Assembly: GCF_021653975.1 (NCBI RefSeq)
Contig: NZ_JAJKFK010000008.1
Span: 1-64,000 of the forward strand
Direction of reading: 5' to 3'
Length of the DNA: 64,000 bases
Source of the DNA: Amycolatopsis sp. GM8
GTDB lineage: Bacteria > Actinomycetota > Actinomycetes > Mycobacteriales > Pseudonocardiaceae
Shown here: piece by piece, positions 46,097 through 56,230 of the stretch
Position numbering within the stretch: position 1 is the first letter of the stretch
Layout of the letters: each line of letters opens with the position of its first letter
Notes under the pieces: generated by a model
Databases searched by the model: none
Told to the model about the DNA's origin: nothing
The model's input: only the letters and a program-made list of their open reading frames with translations
Made by a program: the position numbers and the translations under genes

Positions 46097-46511
46097 TCAC
46101 CGTCTCTTTTTTCGGGACTTCAGCGGTTGGTCCACAAATCGGTGCACACCGTGATTGGTGATCCTCCAAACTTCCGGAGCGCGACTGGTCGCATAGCTGA
46201 TTATGTCGCGTAGATGAGTTTCTACGAGGAACTTGAGGTGGTCGCGGGTTGCCTCGCCGGGAAGGTAGAACATGTGGACCTTTGCGGCTCGGTACGCCGC
46301 GAGTTCCTGGGGGCGCTCCATGATCTTCGCGTCTCGATTGAGAACGACCCAGCCGCTTCCGGCGACTTTGCCGAGCCACACCGTGTCGTCGGCGCCCTGT
46401 GCGTCCACGCGTGTCCCGAATACCTCGGGAGGTGTGTGACATCGGTAGCCGAGCTCAACGAGCAGCCAGCGTACTGTAACGGGTTACCGCGTTTTCGTCG
46501 AGATAGAATTC
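46097..46511 (-). pseudogene. Frameshifted VapC45/DUF5615-like PIN toxin
   Basis: The minus-strand frame starting at the antitoxin stop reads EFYLDENAVTR, the conserved acidic N terminus of PIN-like toxins, then stops. The rest of the domain (VRWLLVELGYRCHTPPEV, DDTVWLGKVAG, WVVLNRDAKI) continues in another frame to 46097. Removing one T from the minus-strand CGTTACA (46475-46481) joins the two as AVTRTVRWLL. No good start codon precedes the first part; translation from the GTG at 46408 would lack the catalytic Asp. Either a decayed toxin or a sequencing error. Confidence 0.7.
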
Positions 46512-47178
46512 AGGCGGCGCGGCCCAGGAGGACGCGAGCGGCGGCCCTGACCGCGTCGATTCCGATTCCGTGTTCCTCGGCGACGACGCCAGGATCCTCA
46601 CCAGCCTTCAGCATCGCAGCCACGTTCGCGACCTTGACCCCGGTTCCGTCGAATACTGGCTGCCCTGACGACCTGTAAGGATCAATCAGGACCTTGCTCG
46701 GTTCGAATGGTTTCAGTTTCAGGAGGTTCGGGTATTCATCGTCGCCGAACCCGACGTAGGTCAGATAGTCCTGGACTATTTCGCGGATGACTGTCTGGCC
46801 GGTCCGGCCTTCTATCAGGCCTGCACCAGCCTTGGTTCGCGAGAAGTCCCAGAGGACGGAAATCCCGTCTGTGGCCAGCGCAGGTGACACCAGGACGTAC
46901 TCGCGGCCGAATTCTTGCTGAAGCTTGTTGAGCGCGGGACGAATCAGATGAGGCCGGACGCCGGCGCGGCGAAGCCCTTCGAGTACCCACGCTTCAGCGA
47001 GGGCGATGAATGGCACAGACGCCTGGCGAATGCTATCTGTTCCGAGCACATGCAGGAGCGGTCCGCCGCGCTCGTAGCCCCGTGCCCAGCGATGGAACGT
47101 CTGCTGAGGGATACCGAGGTGACGTCCGGCATCGGACATGGTCATGACGGCCCGCGAAAACCGCAGGTCTGCTTCCAT
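46510..47178 (-). CDS. DUF433-type antitoxin with N-terminal HTH
   Basis: A 222-residue protein. An N-terminal MerR-like helix-turn-helix (MSDAGRHLGIPQQTFHRWARG) and a C-terminal DUF433 domain (SSGQPVFDGTGVKVANVAAM, GIGIDAVRAAARVLL) are visible; this is the antitoxin form found with PIN-like VapC45 toxins. ATG at 47178 with GGGAGGAA upstream. Base composition is lower in GC than the neighbours, consistent with transfer. Its toxin partner downstream is frameshifted. Confidence 0.85.
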   Translation of the reverse strand: MEADLRFSRAVMTMSDAGRHLGIPQQTFHRWARGYERGGPLLHVLGTDSIRQASVPFIALAEAWVLEGLRRAGVRPHLIRPALNKLQQEFGREYVLVSPALATDGISVLWDFSRTKAGAGLIEGRTGQTVIREIVQDYLTYVGFGDDEYPNLLKLKPFEPSKVLIDPYRSSGQPVFDGTGVKVANVAAMLKAGEDPGVVAEEHGIGIDAVRAAARVLLGRAA

Positions 47179-47297
47179 GTGAAGGTTCCTCCCCTCAGCC
47201 GTAGTGGTCTCAGTATCTCCAGCCTCAACATGCTAGGCCAGGTTGGTACGGCGGACGCGCGATTCCCGCTGCGTGTCGACTCACTTGGCCAGACGTC

Positions 47298-48140
47298 TTA
47301 CTTGCGGTTGTAGAGGCGCATGGTCAGGGTGCCGAAGACCGCCAGCAGGGCCGCGGACGCGATCAGCGTCCACATGATCTCGCCGGCGTCCCAGGTGCCC
47401 GCCATCAGCGAACGCACGCCGCCGACCAGGTGCGTGATCGGGTTGACCTCGACGAAGGCCTGCAGCCAGCCGGGCATCGTGGCGGGGTCGACGAACACGT
47501 TGGACAGGAACGTCAGCGGGAACAGCACCAGCATGCTCACGCCCATCACCGACTTCTCGGTGCGCAGCAGCAGCCCGAACATCGTCCACACCCACGAGAA
47601 CGCGAACGAGAACACCACCAGCAGCGCGATCCCCGCCAGCACCCCGGCCACACCGCCGCCCGGCCGGAAACCCAGGATCAGCCCCAGCACCAGGATCACC
47701 GCCGAGGCGATCGTGTACCGGAACATGTCGCCGAGGATCATGCCCACCAGCGCGGCCGGCCGCCACACCGGCAGCGTGCGGATCCGGTCGAACACGCCCT
47801 TTTCGATGTCGATGTTGACGCCGACACCCGTGTACATCGTGATCATCACGACGCTCGTCACCAGCACGCCCGGCAGCAGGAACTGCAGGTACTCGGTCAC
47901 CGAACCGGCCAGCGCGCCGCCGAACAGGTAGGTGAACATCAGCGTCATGATGATCGGGAACGCGGTCACGTCGAACAGTTGCTCGGGCACGTGCTTGATC
48001 TTCAGCATCGCCCGCCAGCCGAACGTGAGCGACGCCGAGAGCGCGCCGGGCCGCGGCGGCTGTTCACCGGCGGCGAGCACGGCGTTCAGGCTCGCCTCGG
48101 CCGGTCTGTACACAGTGGACTGTTCGGTCGCGGTGCTCAC
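47298..48140 (-). CDS. ABC-2 type drug exporter permease (DrrB-like)
   Basis: A 280-residue permease with about six membrane helices and the ABC-2 signature region ([24 protein letters not shown]). The N-terminal about 45 residues are soluble. The GTG start overlaps the stop of the ATPase gene (GTGA). Together they form a daunorubicin-resistance-type exporter; the substrate is unknown. Confidence 0.92.
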   Translation of the reverse strand: MSTATEQSTVYRPAEASLNAVLAAGEQPPRPGALSASLTFGWRAMLKIKHVPEQLFDVTAFPIIMTLMFTYLFGGALAGSVTEYLQFLLPGVLVTSVVMITMYTGVGVNIDIEKGVFDRIRTLPVWRPAALVGMILGDMFRYTIASAVILVLGLILGFRPGGGVAGVLAGIALLVVFSFAFSWVWTMFGLLLRTEKSVMGVSMLVLFPLTFLSNVFVDPATMPGWLQAFVEVNPITHLVGGVRSLMAGTWDAGEIMWTLIASAALLAVFGTLTMRLYNRK

Positions 48141-49105
48141 GCCGGTACCTCCTCGGTCGCGGGATGGTCGGTCAGTGCGAGGAAGACCTCGTCGAGACTG
48201 GGCTGGCCGAGCGAGAAGTCGTCGACCGTGACGCCCGCGTGCGCCAGTTCCGCGAGCGCGCGCGAAGCCTGCTCCGCCGCGACGAGGTCGCTGCCGGAGA
48301 TCCGCGCGGTCACCGTGAGCGGGTCCGCGCCGGACTGCACCGCCGCGCCCAGCGTCCGGGCCAGAATCCGTTCCGCGGCAGGCCGTTGCGCCGTGTCCCG
48401 CAGCCGCAGGTGCACCGAACCCGAGCCCACCGACGACTTCAGCTCGCCGGGTGTCCCTTCGGCGATCACCTTGCCGTGGTCGATCACCGCGATCCGCGAC
48501 GCCAGGTGATCGGCCTCGTCCAGGTACTGCGTCGTGAGCAGCACCGTCGTCCCCTGCGCGACGATGATCCGCACGATCTCCCACACCTGGTTGCGGCTGC
48601 GCGGGTCCAGCCCGGTCGTCGGCTCGTCGAGGAACACCACGTCCGGGGTGCGGATGATGCTCGCCGCGATGTCGATCCGCCGCCGCATCCCGCCCGAGTA
48701 CTGCTTCACCTGCCGTCCCGCCGCGTCCGACAGCCCGAACGCGTCGAGCAGCCGGGCCGCCCGCTCCCGCGCGCCGGCCTTGCGGTGCCCGAGCAGCCGC
48801 GCCAGCAGGACCAGGTTCTCCATCCCGGTCAGGTCCTCGTCGATCGACGCGTACTGCCCGGTCAGGCTGACCCGGGCGCGCACCGCGTCCGCCTCGCGCA
48901 CGACGTCGTGGCCGAACACCCGTGCCTCGCCGCCGTCCGGCCGGGCCAGCGTCGCCAGTACCCGGACCGCGGTCGTCTTTCCCGCGCCGTTCGGCCCCAG
49001 CACCCCGTACACGGTGCCGGCCGGTACGGCGAGATCGATCCCGTCCACCGCCCTCGTCGTGCCGAAGACCTTGACCAACGCCGAGGTTTCGATCGCGAGC
49101 TCCAT
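48137..49105 (-). CDS. ABC exporter ATP-binding protein (DrrA-like)
   Basis: A 322-residue ATPase: Walker A GPNGAGKT, signature YSGGMRRR, Walker [11 protein letters not shown], and the C-terminal DrrA extension ([18 protein letters not shown]). ATG at 49105 with GGGAGGG upstream. It is divergent from a TetR gene 115 bases away, the usual arrangement for a regulated exporter. Confidence 0.94.
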   Translation of the reverse strand: MELAIETSALVKVFGTTRAVDGIDLAVPAGTVYGVLGPNGAGKTTAVRVLATLARPDGGEARVFGHDVVREADAVRARVSLTGQYASIDEDLTGMENLVLLARLLGHRKAGARERAARLLDAFGLSDAAGRQVKQYSGGMRRRIDIAASIIRTPDVVFLDEPTTGLDPRSRNQVWEIVRIIVAQGTTVLLTTQYLDEADHLASRIAVIDHGKVIAEGTPGELKSSVGSGSVHLRLRDTAQRPAAERILARTLGAAVQSGADPLTVTARISGSDLVAAEQASRALAELAHAGVTVDDFSLGQPSLDEVFLALTDHPATEEVPA

Positions 49106-49220
49106 CAGCCCTCCCTTGCTGCCGGTGAAACCGCAGGATAGGTCGATTTGTCCGGATCGCGCATCCTCATTCCCGCGCTGCCCCCGCTCGCGCCGGAAAA
49201 CCTGCCGGTACGCTGCCCGG

Positions 49221-49787
49221 ATGACGAGCCTGCGTGAGCGGATCCTCGACGCCGGCGTCGAGCTGATCTGCGCCGAAGGCTGGGACCACGTGACGATGGC
49301 CCAGCTCGCGCGGCGCGTCGGGGTCAGCAGGCAGATGGTGTACAAGGAGATCGGCGCGCGCGACACGCTCGCCCGCGCGATCGTCACCAGGCACGCCGAC
49401 CGGTTCCTCGACGGCGTGATCGAGCGGCTGCGCGCGCACGGCGCGGACATCGCCGGCGGCAGCACGGACGCGGTGGACTACGTGCTGCGCACGGCGGCGG
49501 GCGACCCGTTGATCAAGGCGATCGTGTCCGCCGGGCACGGCGGCCGGCAGGATCTGCTGCCACTGCTGACCACCGAGCCCGGGCCGGTGCTGGACCGCGC
49601 CGTGCGGGTGGTGCTGCACGAGGCGCGCGAGCTCTATCCCGGCGTGCCGCGGCTGCCCGAGCTGGTCGAGGTCGTCGTGCGGCTGACGCTGAGTCACCTC
49701 GTCCAGCCGTCCGGGCCGGTCGAGCAGGCCACCTGCCAGGTCGAATGGCTCGTCCGCGCCGCGTCAGGGACGCGGGATGTTGCGTAG
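49221..49787 (+). CDS. TetR-family regulator of the exporter
   Basis: A 188-residue TetR protein. The N-terminal HTH ([37 protein letters not shown]) is clear; the ligand-binding part is variable. Divergent from the DrrAB-like genes, so it probably represses them. Its last 24 bases overlap the convergent poxB-like gene. The frame is open upstream, but that part is antisense to the ATPase gene. Confidence 0.9.
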   Translation: MTSLRERILDAGVELICAEGWDHVTMAQLARRVGVSRQMVYKEIGARDTLARAIVTRHADRFLDGVIERLRAHGADIAGGSTDAVDYVLRTAAGDPLIKAIVSAGHGGRQDLLPLLTTEPGPVLDRAVRVVLHEARELYPGVPRLPELVEVVVRLTLSHLVQPSGPVEQATCQVEWLVRAASGTRDVA

Positions 49788-51503
49788 GTTCGACCGCGCC
49801 AGGTCGATCATCTTCCCGACCCCACCGGTCAGCACCACCTTGCTCGCCGCGAGCATGAACCCCTTGAGCTGACCGCCGGTGATGTGCGGCGGGATCGACA
49901 GCGCGTTCGGGTCGGTCACCACGTCGACGAGCGCCGGGCCCGGATGGGCGAGCGCCTCGGCGAGCGCGTCCCGCACCTTCGCTGGGTCGGTGACGCGAAT
50001 GCTGTGCAGGCCCGCGCCGCGCGCGATCGCCGCGTAGTCCACCGCCTCGTGGTCGGTCTCGAAGTCGGGCAGGCCGTCGACGAGCATCTCCAGCTTCACC
50101 ATGCCGAGCGAGGAGTTGTTGAACACCACGATCTTCACCGGCAGCCGGTGCAGCCGGACGGTGAGCAGCTCGCCCATCAGCATGCCGAGCCCGCCGTCGC
50201 CGGACATCGAGATCACCTGGCGCCCCGGCTCGGCGAACTGCGCGCCGATCGCGTGCGGCAGCGCGTTCGCCATGCTGCCGTGCAGGAACGAGCCGATCAC
50301 CCGGCGGCGGCCGTTCGGGGTGAGGTACCGCGCGGCCCACACGTTGCACATGCCGGTGTCGACGGTGAATACGGCGTCGTCCGCGGCCAGCTCGTCGAGC
50401 ACGTCGGCGACGTACTCGGGGTGGATCGGCACGGTCGTCCCGACGTCGCGGGTGTACGCGTCGACCACGTTCTCCAGCGTGCGGGCGTGCTCACGCAGCA
50501 TGTCGTCCAGAAAGGTGCGGTCGTGTGCCTGCTCCACTTTCGGCAGTACCGCGCGCAGGGTCTCGCCCAGGTCGCCGTGCACCGCGAGGTCCAGCGGGGT
50601 GCGGCGGCCGAGGTGGGTCGCGTCGCGGTCGATCTGGATCGTGCGCGCCTGCGGCAGGAACGCGTCGTACGGGAAATCGGTGCCCAGCAACAACACCAGG
50701 TCGGCGTCGTGCATCGCGCGGTAGCACGCGCCGTAGCCGAGCAGGCCGCTCATCCCGACGTCATAGGGGTTGTCGAACTGGATCCATTCCTTGCCACGCA
50801 AGGTATGCCCGATCGGCGAGTGCAGCCGCGCCGCCAGCTCCATGACCTCCTGGTGCGCGTCCTTGACGCCCGCGCCGCAGAACAGCGTGACCTTTTCGGC
50901 CCTGTTCAGCGCGTCCGCCAGACTGTCCACTTGGGACGGTGGAGGGATGATCGCCGGCCGCTCGGTGACGAACGAGCCGGCGCCCGTCGGCACCTCCGAC
51001 TCCAGGTGCGCGACGTCGCCCGGCAGCACCAGCACCGAGACCTCGCCGCGGGTCAGCGCGTGCTGGATCGCGATCCGCAGCACCCGGGGCATCTGGCCGG
51101 GCCGGCTGATCTGCTCGCAGTAGCCGCTGCAGTCGACGAACAGCCGCTCCGGGTGGGTCTCCTGGAAGAACGAGGTGCCGATCTGCGCCGCCGGGATCTG
51201 CGAGGCGAGCGCCAGCACCGGCACGCCGGTGCGGTTCGCGTCGTAGAGGCCCTGCACCAGATGCGTGTTGCCGGGCCCGCAGCTGCCCGCGCACACCGCG
51301 AGCCGCCCGGTCAGCTGCGCCTCCGCCGCGGCCGCGAAGGCACCGGCCTCCTCGTTGCGCACGTGCACCCAGTCGATGCCGTCCGTGCGGCGGATCGCGT
51401 CGACGACGGGGTTGAGGCTGTCGCCGACCACCCCGTAGATGCGGGTCACGCCCGCCTGCACGAGCACCTGCACGAACTGGTCGGCGACGGTGGGTCTCGG
51501 CAT
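49764..51503 (-). CDS. poxB: Thiamine-diphosphate-dependent pyruvate oxidase/dehydrogenase (PoxB-like)
   Basis: A 579-residue ThDP enzyme. The activating Glu is in HVRNEEAGAFAAAA, the ThDP/Mg motif is GDGGLGMLMGE...FNNSSLG, and the central FAD/nucleotide domain has LVLLLGTDFPYDAF. It matches quinone-linked pyruvate dehydrogenases giving acetate and CO2. The ATG at 51503 has GGAGG upstream. The C-terminal membrane-association peptide (AASKVVLTGGVGKMIDLARS) is present. Confidence 0.9.
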   Translation of the reverse strand: MPRPTVADQFVQVLVQAGVTRIYGVVGDSLNPVVDAIRRTDGIDWVHVRNEEAGAFAAAAEAQLTGRLAVCAGSCGPGNTHLVQGLYDANRTGVPVLALASQIPAAQIGTSFFQETHPERLFVDCSGYCEQISRPGQMPRVLRIAIQHALTRGEVSVLVLPGDVAHLESEVPTGAGSFVTERPAIIPPPSQVDSLADALNRAEKVTLFCGAGVKDAHQEVMELAARLHSPIGHTLRGKEWIQFDNPYDVGMSGLLGYGACYRAMHDADLVLLLGTDFPYDAFLPQARTIQIDRDATHLGRRTPLDLAVHGDLGETLRAVLPKVEQAHDRTFLDDMLREHARTLENVVDAYTRDVGTTVPIHPEYVADVLDELAADDAVFTVDTGMCNVWAARYLTPNGRRRVIGSFLHGSMANALPHAIGAQFAEPGRQVISMSGDGGLGMLMGELLTVRLHRLPVKIVVFNNSSLGMVKLEMLVDGLPDFETDHEAVDYAAIARGAGLHSIRVTDPAKVRDALAEALAHPGPALVDVVTDPNALSIPPHITGGQLKGFMLAASKVVLTGGVGKMIDLARSNLRNIPRP

Positions 51504-51568
51504 CGGGCGCCTCCGCTTCCTCGGCTGACCGGGTCGACCCCGATTCTGCTGGGGCGCGGTGGCGGGCG

Positions 51569-52534
51569 CTATTCCGTGTGCGGGAGGTGCTGCGCCGGGA
51601 TGACCCCGAAGCGGCCGGCCTGGTAGTCCTCGAACGCCTGCGCCACCTCGGCGCGGGTGTTCATCACGAACGGCCCGTACTGCACGACGGGTTCGCGGAT
51701 CGGCAGCCCGCCCAGCAACAGCAGTTCGAGGTTGGGCTCGGCCTCGGCGGCGGGCCGTTGCGCGGCGGTGAACGTCAGCGCGCCACCGTCGCCGAACACC
51801 GCGAGCTGTCCTTTGTGGACCGGCCGGGCGTCGGTGCCGGCGGTGCCCGCGCCGGCCAGCACGTAACCGAGCGCGTTGAAATCCTCCCGCCACGGCACGT
51901 CCAGCCGGGCACCGGGGCTCACGGTCGCGTGGATCATCGTGATCGGCGTGTAGGTCGAGCCCGGGCCGCGATGGCCGTCGAGGTCACCGGCGATGACGCG
52001 CAGCAGCGCGCCGCCGTCGGGGGAGGACAGCAGGGTCGACTGGCTGCCGCGGATGTCCTGGTAGCGCGGCGGGACGAGCTTGCTCGCGCGCGGCAGGTTC
52101 ACCCACAGCTGCACACCGTGGAACAGCCCGCCGGACACGACCAGCGCCTCGGGCGGCTTCTCGATGTGCAGGATGCCGCTGCCCGCGGTCATCCACTGGG
52201 TGTCCCCGTCGGTGATGACCCCGCCACCGCCCTGGGAGTCGGAGTGCTCGAAGACGCCGTCGATCATGTAGGTCACGGTCTCGAAGCCGCGGTGCGGGTG
52301 CCACGGCGTGCCCTTCGGCTCGCCCGGCGCGTAGTCGACCTCACCCATCTGGTCCATGTGCACGAACGGGTCGAGCTCGGCGGATGAGACCCCGGCGAAG
52401 GCGCGGCGTACGGGGAAGCCTTCGCCCTCGTAGCCGGTGGGGGCGGTGGTGACCGTGCGGACCGGCCGTTGGGTGGCCGGGTCCGGGGTGCCGACGCGGG
52501 GCAGGGTCAGGGTGTCGGTGGTGACGGCGGGCAT
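51569..52534 (-). CDS. Pirin family protein
   Basis: A 321-residue bicupin. The N-terminal metal site is in PHRGFETVTYMIDG (with HPH) and HSDS; the Pirin_C domain follows (VPWREDFNALGYVLAGAG, EPVVQYGPFVMNT). Pirins include quercetin dioxygenases and redox-linked regulators. ATG at 52534 with GGAGG 4 bases upstream. A 16-bp inverted repeat lies 24 bases further upstream. Confidence 0.92.
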   Translation of the reverse strand: MPAVTTDTLTLPRVGTPDPATQRPVRTVTTAPTGYEGEGFPVRRAFAGVSSAELDPFVHMDQMGEVDYAPGEPKGTPWHPHRGFETVTYMIDGVFEHSDSQGGGGVITDGDTQWMTAGSGILHIEKPPEALVVSGGLFHGVQLWVNLPRASKLVPPRYQDIRGSQSTLLSSPDGGALLRVIAGDLDGHRGPGSTYTPITMIHATVSPGARLDVPWREDFNALGYVLAGAGTAGTDARPVHKGQLAVFGDGGALTFTAAQRPAAEAEPNLELLLLGGLPIREPVVQYGPFVMNTRAEVAQAFEDYQAGRFGVIPAQHLPHTE

Positions 52535-52557
52535 CGTGGACCTCCAAGTAGTTCGCG

Positions 52558-52573
52558 GTGCAATATCTTGCAC
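52558..52573. promoter_or_regulatory. Inverted repeat upstream of the pirin gene
   Basis: GTGCAA (52558-52563), a TATC spacer and TTGCAC (52568-52573) form a 16-bp dyad in the 76-base gap before the pirin ATG. The pattern is typical of MarR- or TetR-type operators. The regulator is not identified. Confidence 0.45.
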
Positions 52574-52610
52574 GGAAAACGTTTGGTGGGCCGGTTCAAT
52601 TCCCGGCCGG

Positions 52611-53711
52611 TCACCCGCACCATTCGTCGAGGGCGGTTTCGGTGTCCGCGCCCGGAGTCCGGGGCGGGGTCGGCTTCGCGGTCGGGGTGCGGGAGAACCG
52701 CGGCGCGGGCGCGGCCTGGGGGACACCGTCGACGGTGATGATCGTGTCGCGGGCGGCGATATGCGGGTGCGCGGCGGCCTCCTCGAAGGTCAGGATCGGC
52801 GTGACGCACGCGTCGGTGCCCTCGAAGATCTTCGCCCACTCGTCCCGGGTCTTGCCGACGATGACGGCGGTGAACCGAGCGCGCAGCTGGGGCCAGCCGT
52901 CGCGGTCGTGCTGCCCGGGCAGGTCCTCGCCGTCGAGGCCGAGGCCGTGTAGGAACGCCGCGTAGAACTGCGGCTCCAGGCAGCCGACCGCGATGTACCG
53001 GCCGTCCGCGCAGGTGTAGGTGTCATAGTAGGGCGTGCCGCCGTCGAGCATGTTCACGCCGCGCTCGTCGCTCCAGCCGCCGGCGCCGCGGAACGCCCAG
53101 ATCATCTGGGTCAGCACGTTCGCCCCGTCGACCATCGCGGCGTCCACGACCTGCCCCTGCCCGGACAAGTTCCGCTCCCACAACGCGGCGAGCACACCCG
53201 CGACGAGGAACATCGACCCGCCGCCGAAGTCACCGACGAGGTTCAGCGGCGGCACCGGGCGCTCACCCGCGCGCCCGATCGCGTGCAGCGCGCCGGTGAG
53301 CGAGATGTAGTTGATGTCGTGCCCCGCGCGCGGGGCGAACGGGCCGTCCTGGCCCCAGCCGGTCATCCGCCCGTAGATCAGGCCGGGGTTGAGCTCGAGG
53401 CACTGCTCCGGGCCGAGCCCGAGCCGCTCGGTGACCCCGGGCCGGTAGCCCTCCAGCAGCACGTCGGCCTTGCGGATCAGCTCCAGCACGAAGGCACGGC
53501 CCTCCTCGGACTTGAGGTCCGCGGCGACGGAACGCCGGTTGCGCAGCAGCGCGTCGGGGTTCGTGCCGGTCGGGTCGAACATCGGCTGTGGCCGCTCGAC
53601 GCGCACCACCTCCGCGCCCAGGTCCGCCAGCACCATCGCCGCGTGCGGCCCCGGCCCGATCCCGGCCAGTTCGACGACCCGCAGGCCCGCCAGTGGTCCC
53701 GTCACCCTCAT
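52611..53711 (-). CDS. mcr: Alpha-methylacyl-CoA racemase
   Basis: A 366-residue CaiB/BaiF-type (class III) protein. The N terminus [20 protein letters not shown] and the GHDINY and [16 protein letters not shown] segments match the racemase of M. tuberculosis (MCR) closely; this enzyme epimerises 2-methyl-branched acyl-CoAs for beta-oxidation. The ATG overlaps the thioesterase stop (ATGA), so the pair is coupled. Confidence 0.9.
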   Translation of the reverse strand: MRVTGPLAGLRVVELAGIGPGPHAAMVLADLGAEVVRVERPQPMFDPTGTNPDALLRNRRSVAADLKSEEGRAFVLELIRKADVLLEGYRPGVTERLGLGPEQCLELNPGLIYGRMTGWGQDGPFAPRAGHDINYISLTGALHAIGRAGERPVPPLNLVGDFGGGSMFLVAGVLAALWERNLSGQGQVVDAAMVDGANVLTQMIWAFRGAGGWSDERGVNMLDGGTPYYDTYTCADGRYIAVGCLEPQFYAAFLHGLGLDGEDLPGQHDRDGWPQLRARFTAVIVGKTRDEWAKIFEGTDACVTPILTFEEAAAHPHIAARDTIITVDGVPQAAPAPRFSRTPTAKPTPPRTPGADTETALDEWCG

Positions 53712-54544
53712 GCCTCCTTGCGTACGTGGATCAGGCCCTCCTGCGCGGCGGACGCGATGAGCGTGCCGTCGCGGTGGAAGATCCTGCCTTCGGCGAGCCC
53801 GCGCCGCTGCCCGGCGGCCGGGCTGGTTTTCGCGTAGTAGAGCCAATCGTCGAAGCGCACCTCGTTGTGGAACCACAGCACGTGGTCGAGCGAGGTCAGC
53901 CCGGTCACGCCGGTCAGGTCGCCGCGCGGCACGCGGCGCAGGATCGCGGAGACGAAGGTCAGGTCGCTGAAGTAGGTCAGCACGGCTGTGGCGCTCACCC
54001 GGTCGTCGAGCTTGCCCGCCTTGGGCCGGAACCACAGGTCCTCGATGAACCGCAGGGCGTCGGCGGACTCGCCGGTCGCCGGGCGGATGTCGAACACGTC
54101 GTGCGGCTCCAGCCCCCAGTTCGTGGGGTGCCGGGAGGTGAACGGCACGCAGTCCTCGGGCTCCCGTGCGCCGGGGGCGCTCACCTGCTGGCTCGCGCCG
54201 GACCGGTCGGTGGTGAAGGAGCACTCCAGGCACAGGATCGGTTCGCCGTGCTGGATCGCGGTGACCCGGCGGCGCCGGAAGTTGCGGCCGTCGTGCAGCC
54301 GGTCGACGCGGAACACGACGCGGGCGCCGGTGTCGCCGGGACGCAGGAAGTAGGCGTGCAGCGAATGCGGCGCGGTCTCGGGCGGGACGGTGCGCTCGGC
54401 GGCCACCAGTGCCTGCGCGCACACCTCGCCGCCGAACAGGCGCCCGCCTTCGCCGCCGGTGAACCGGCTGCGGAAGATGTCCCGTTCGATCGGCTCCAGG
54501 TCGAGAAGGTCGAGCAGGGGCGCCAGACCCGTTTCAGATGACAT
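53708..54544 (-). CDS. tesB: Acyl-CoA thioesterase II (TesB-like)
   Basis: A 278-residue double-hotdog thioesterase. [19 protein letters not shown] begins the first hotdog, [19 protein letters not shown] and the C-terminal [20 protein letters not shown] mark the family. It hydrolyses acyl-CoAs; pairing with the racemase points to branched-chain acyl-CoA breakdown or recycling. Confidence 0.92.
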   Translation of the reverse strand: MSSETGLAPLLDLLDLEPIERDIFRSRFTGGEGGRLFGGEVCAQALVAAERTVPPETAPHSLHAYFLRPGDTGARVVFRVDRLHDGRNFRRRRVTAIQHGEPILCLECSFTTDRSGASQQVSAPGAREPEDCVPFTSRHPTNWGLEPHDVFDIRPATGESADALRFIEDLWFRPKAGKLDDRVSATAVLTYFSDLTFVSAILRRVPRGDLTGVTGLTSLDHVLWFHNEVRFDDWLYYAKTSPAAGQRRGLAEGRIFHRDGTLIASAAQEGLIHVRKEA

Positions 54545-54664
54545 CAGCTTCCTTCAGTCGCCGCCGGACCGGCCGATGCGAACACAGGGCCGATCGTGCA
54601 CACCGCCACGATATCGACCTTCCCCGCCCGGCCCGGCACGGAGCCGCCCGACTAGCGCCGGTTT

Positions 54665-54720
54665 CGGGCGCGCCGGGGCCGGCGCCGAAGCCCCCCGGGC
54701 GATCGGTCCCGGCGCGCCCG
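54665..54720 (-). terminator. Stem-loop after the gene at 54758
   Basis: CGGGCGCGCCGGG (54665-54677) and CCCGGCGCGCCCG (54708-54720) form a perfect 13-bp stem with a 30-base loop, 38 bases after the minus-strand stop. There is no T run, so it is a GC-type terminator candidate typical of actinobacteria. Confidence 0.6.
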
Positions 54721-54757
54721 ACCATTCTCGCTGGTCATCGCGTCGCGCGCGCGTTTC

Positions 54758-55330
54758 TCAGCCGAACGGGCGGAACGGGCCCGCCGGGTCGTCCGGGTCG
54801 TGCAGCAGCTGGGCGAACATGTCGATCAGCACGAACGGTGGTTCACCGGTCGCCGGGATCTGCCGGACCGCCGGGTACACCTCCTCGTCCACCACGACCG
54901 GTTTGGAGGTCTGCAGCAGCGTCGGCCGGTGCGCGGCGTCGAGGCTGACCACGACGGCCGTCCGGTCCGCCATCCGCATGATCGTGGTGCCGGTGCTGTC
55001 GCTGTTCGGCGCGATGAACCGGGCACCGGTGCCGACGTAGAAGCCGCGGAGCCCAGGATCCACCCGCTGCCAGTGGTCGTCCGCCTCGGCGATCAGCCGC
55101 GGGTCACCGGTCGTGGCCAGCTCCTCGCGCACGTCCTCGACGACTTGCCGGATCGGCGCGTTGACGTCCACCGGCTCGATCACCTCGTACAGCCGGAACC
55201 GCGACTGCTCCGCGCCGGGTGGCAGCAGGAACAGGTGCAGCAGCGTGAAGTGCTCGTTCGCGGCCCGGGTCGAGTCGATCAGCTGCCGGACGACCAGGCC
55301 ACGCAGCCGCGCCGCTCTCTCCTCGCTCAT
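54758..55330 (-). CDS. Conserved protein of unknown function
   Basis: A 190-residue protein, no domain recognised. Predicted mixed alpha/beta with segments NEHFTLLHLFLLPPGAEQS, RFIAPNSDSTGTTIMRMADR and PPFVLIDMFAQLLHDPD. The ATG at 55330 has GGAGG too close (2 bases), so the in-frame GTG at 55360 is an alternative, giving 200 residues. The 200-base gap upstream up to 55531 has no gene. Confidence 0.6.
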   Translation of the reverse strand: MSEERAARLRGLVVRQLIDSTRAANEHFTLLHLFLLPPGAEQSRFRLYEVIEPVDVNAPIRQVVEDVREELATTGDPRLIAEADDHWQRVDPGLRGFYVGTGARFIAPNSDSTGTTIMRMADRTAVVVSLDAAHRPTLLQTSKPVVVDEEVYPAVRQIPATGEPPFVLIDMFAQLLHDPDDPAGPFRPFG

Positions 55331-55530
55331 CGCCTCCAAGGTCGGCGCCAGTGACTTCACGAGGCACGTCCGCGGGGACCGGGGTGGCGCTGGGGAGATC
55401 GCACCCCCGCACCCTACAAAGAATCCACTTCGGAGTTCCGCCGCTACGGTCAATCTTCGGTTTCGCCTCCGATGACGGGCTCGCGCGGCGGTATGGACCA
55501 GGGAGAAATGCCCTGCTCGACGGCCTGGTC

Positions 55531-56166
55531 TCAGGCCGGCGGCGCCACGGGGCCGTAGATCGTCGCGGACTGTCCGGTGGTGTGGGCCCAGTAACGCTCG
55601 CCGTAGGACCAGTGCCACCATTCCGTCGGGTAGTTGACCAGCCCGGCGCTCCTCAGCGCGGCCGCGAGCAGGTCACGGTTGCGCCGCGCCCGCGCGGAGA
55701 TGTTGGTCGCCGCGGTGAAGCAGGCTTCCTCACTGTCCTCGGGATTCGCGTCCACCTCGGTGCCCATGTCGAGCTGCTCGCCGTCCTCGGCCGCGAGCGT
55801 GAGATCCACGGCGCCGCCGGTGCAGTGCGGCGCGACCTCCGGCGGCGAGACGAACTTGCTCGCCTCGACGTGCAGCCGCTCGTCCGTCCAGCCGGGGTGC
55901 CAGGCGCGAAGTTTCTCGCGATAGCCGGAAAAGTACTCGTCCTGCAGCTCGGGCGTCCGGTAGCACTCCATGATCAGCAGCCGCACGCCGGCGGGCAGCG
56001 CGGCCTGCGCGGTCACCAGCCGGTCGCGGAGTCCTTGCCGCGCAAGGCATCCGGGCGGACCGCCGGCGAGCCGGAGTTCGGGCACCGCGCGCAGGTCGGC
56101 GAGCGGCTCGCCGTTGTCGCGGGAGGTGATGGCGGCGATCAGCGGGTCCGACAGGAGGACGATCAT
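55531..56166 (-). CDS. D-Ala-D-Ala dipeptidase (VanX family, M15D)
   Basis: A 211-residue zinc dipeptidase. Zinc ligands are in PHCTGGAVDLTL (His and Asp) and EWWHWSYG (Glu base and His). VanX removes D-Ala-D-Ala in glycopeptide resistance, but no vanH, vanA or vanS/R gene is nearby, so a role in peptidoglycan recycling is as likely. The start may be ATG 56166 or the in-frame GTG 56172. Confidence 0.88.
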   Translation of the reverse strand: MIVLLSDPLIAAITSRDNGEPLADLRAVPELRLAGGPPGCLARQGLRDRLVTAQAALPAGVRLLIMECYRTPELQDEYFSGYREKLRAWHPGWTDERLHVEASKFVSPPEVAPHCTGGAVDLTLAAEDGEQLDMGTEVDANPEDSEEACFTAATNISARARRNRDLLAAALRSAGLVNYPTEWWHWSYGERYWAHTTGQSATIYGPVAPPA

Positions 56167-56230
56167 GACCACATCTTGCCCGATTCCGCGACCACGATGT
56201 CCACTTCGGACCGAAGGGGCGAATTCGTCC

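Noticed and set aside
55531-56166. Vancomycin resistance cassette
   Set aside because: Only a VanX-like gene is present; neighbours are a GNAT protein, a pirin and an unknown protein.
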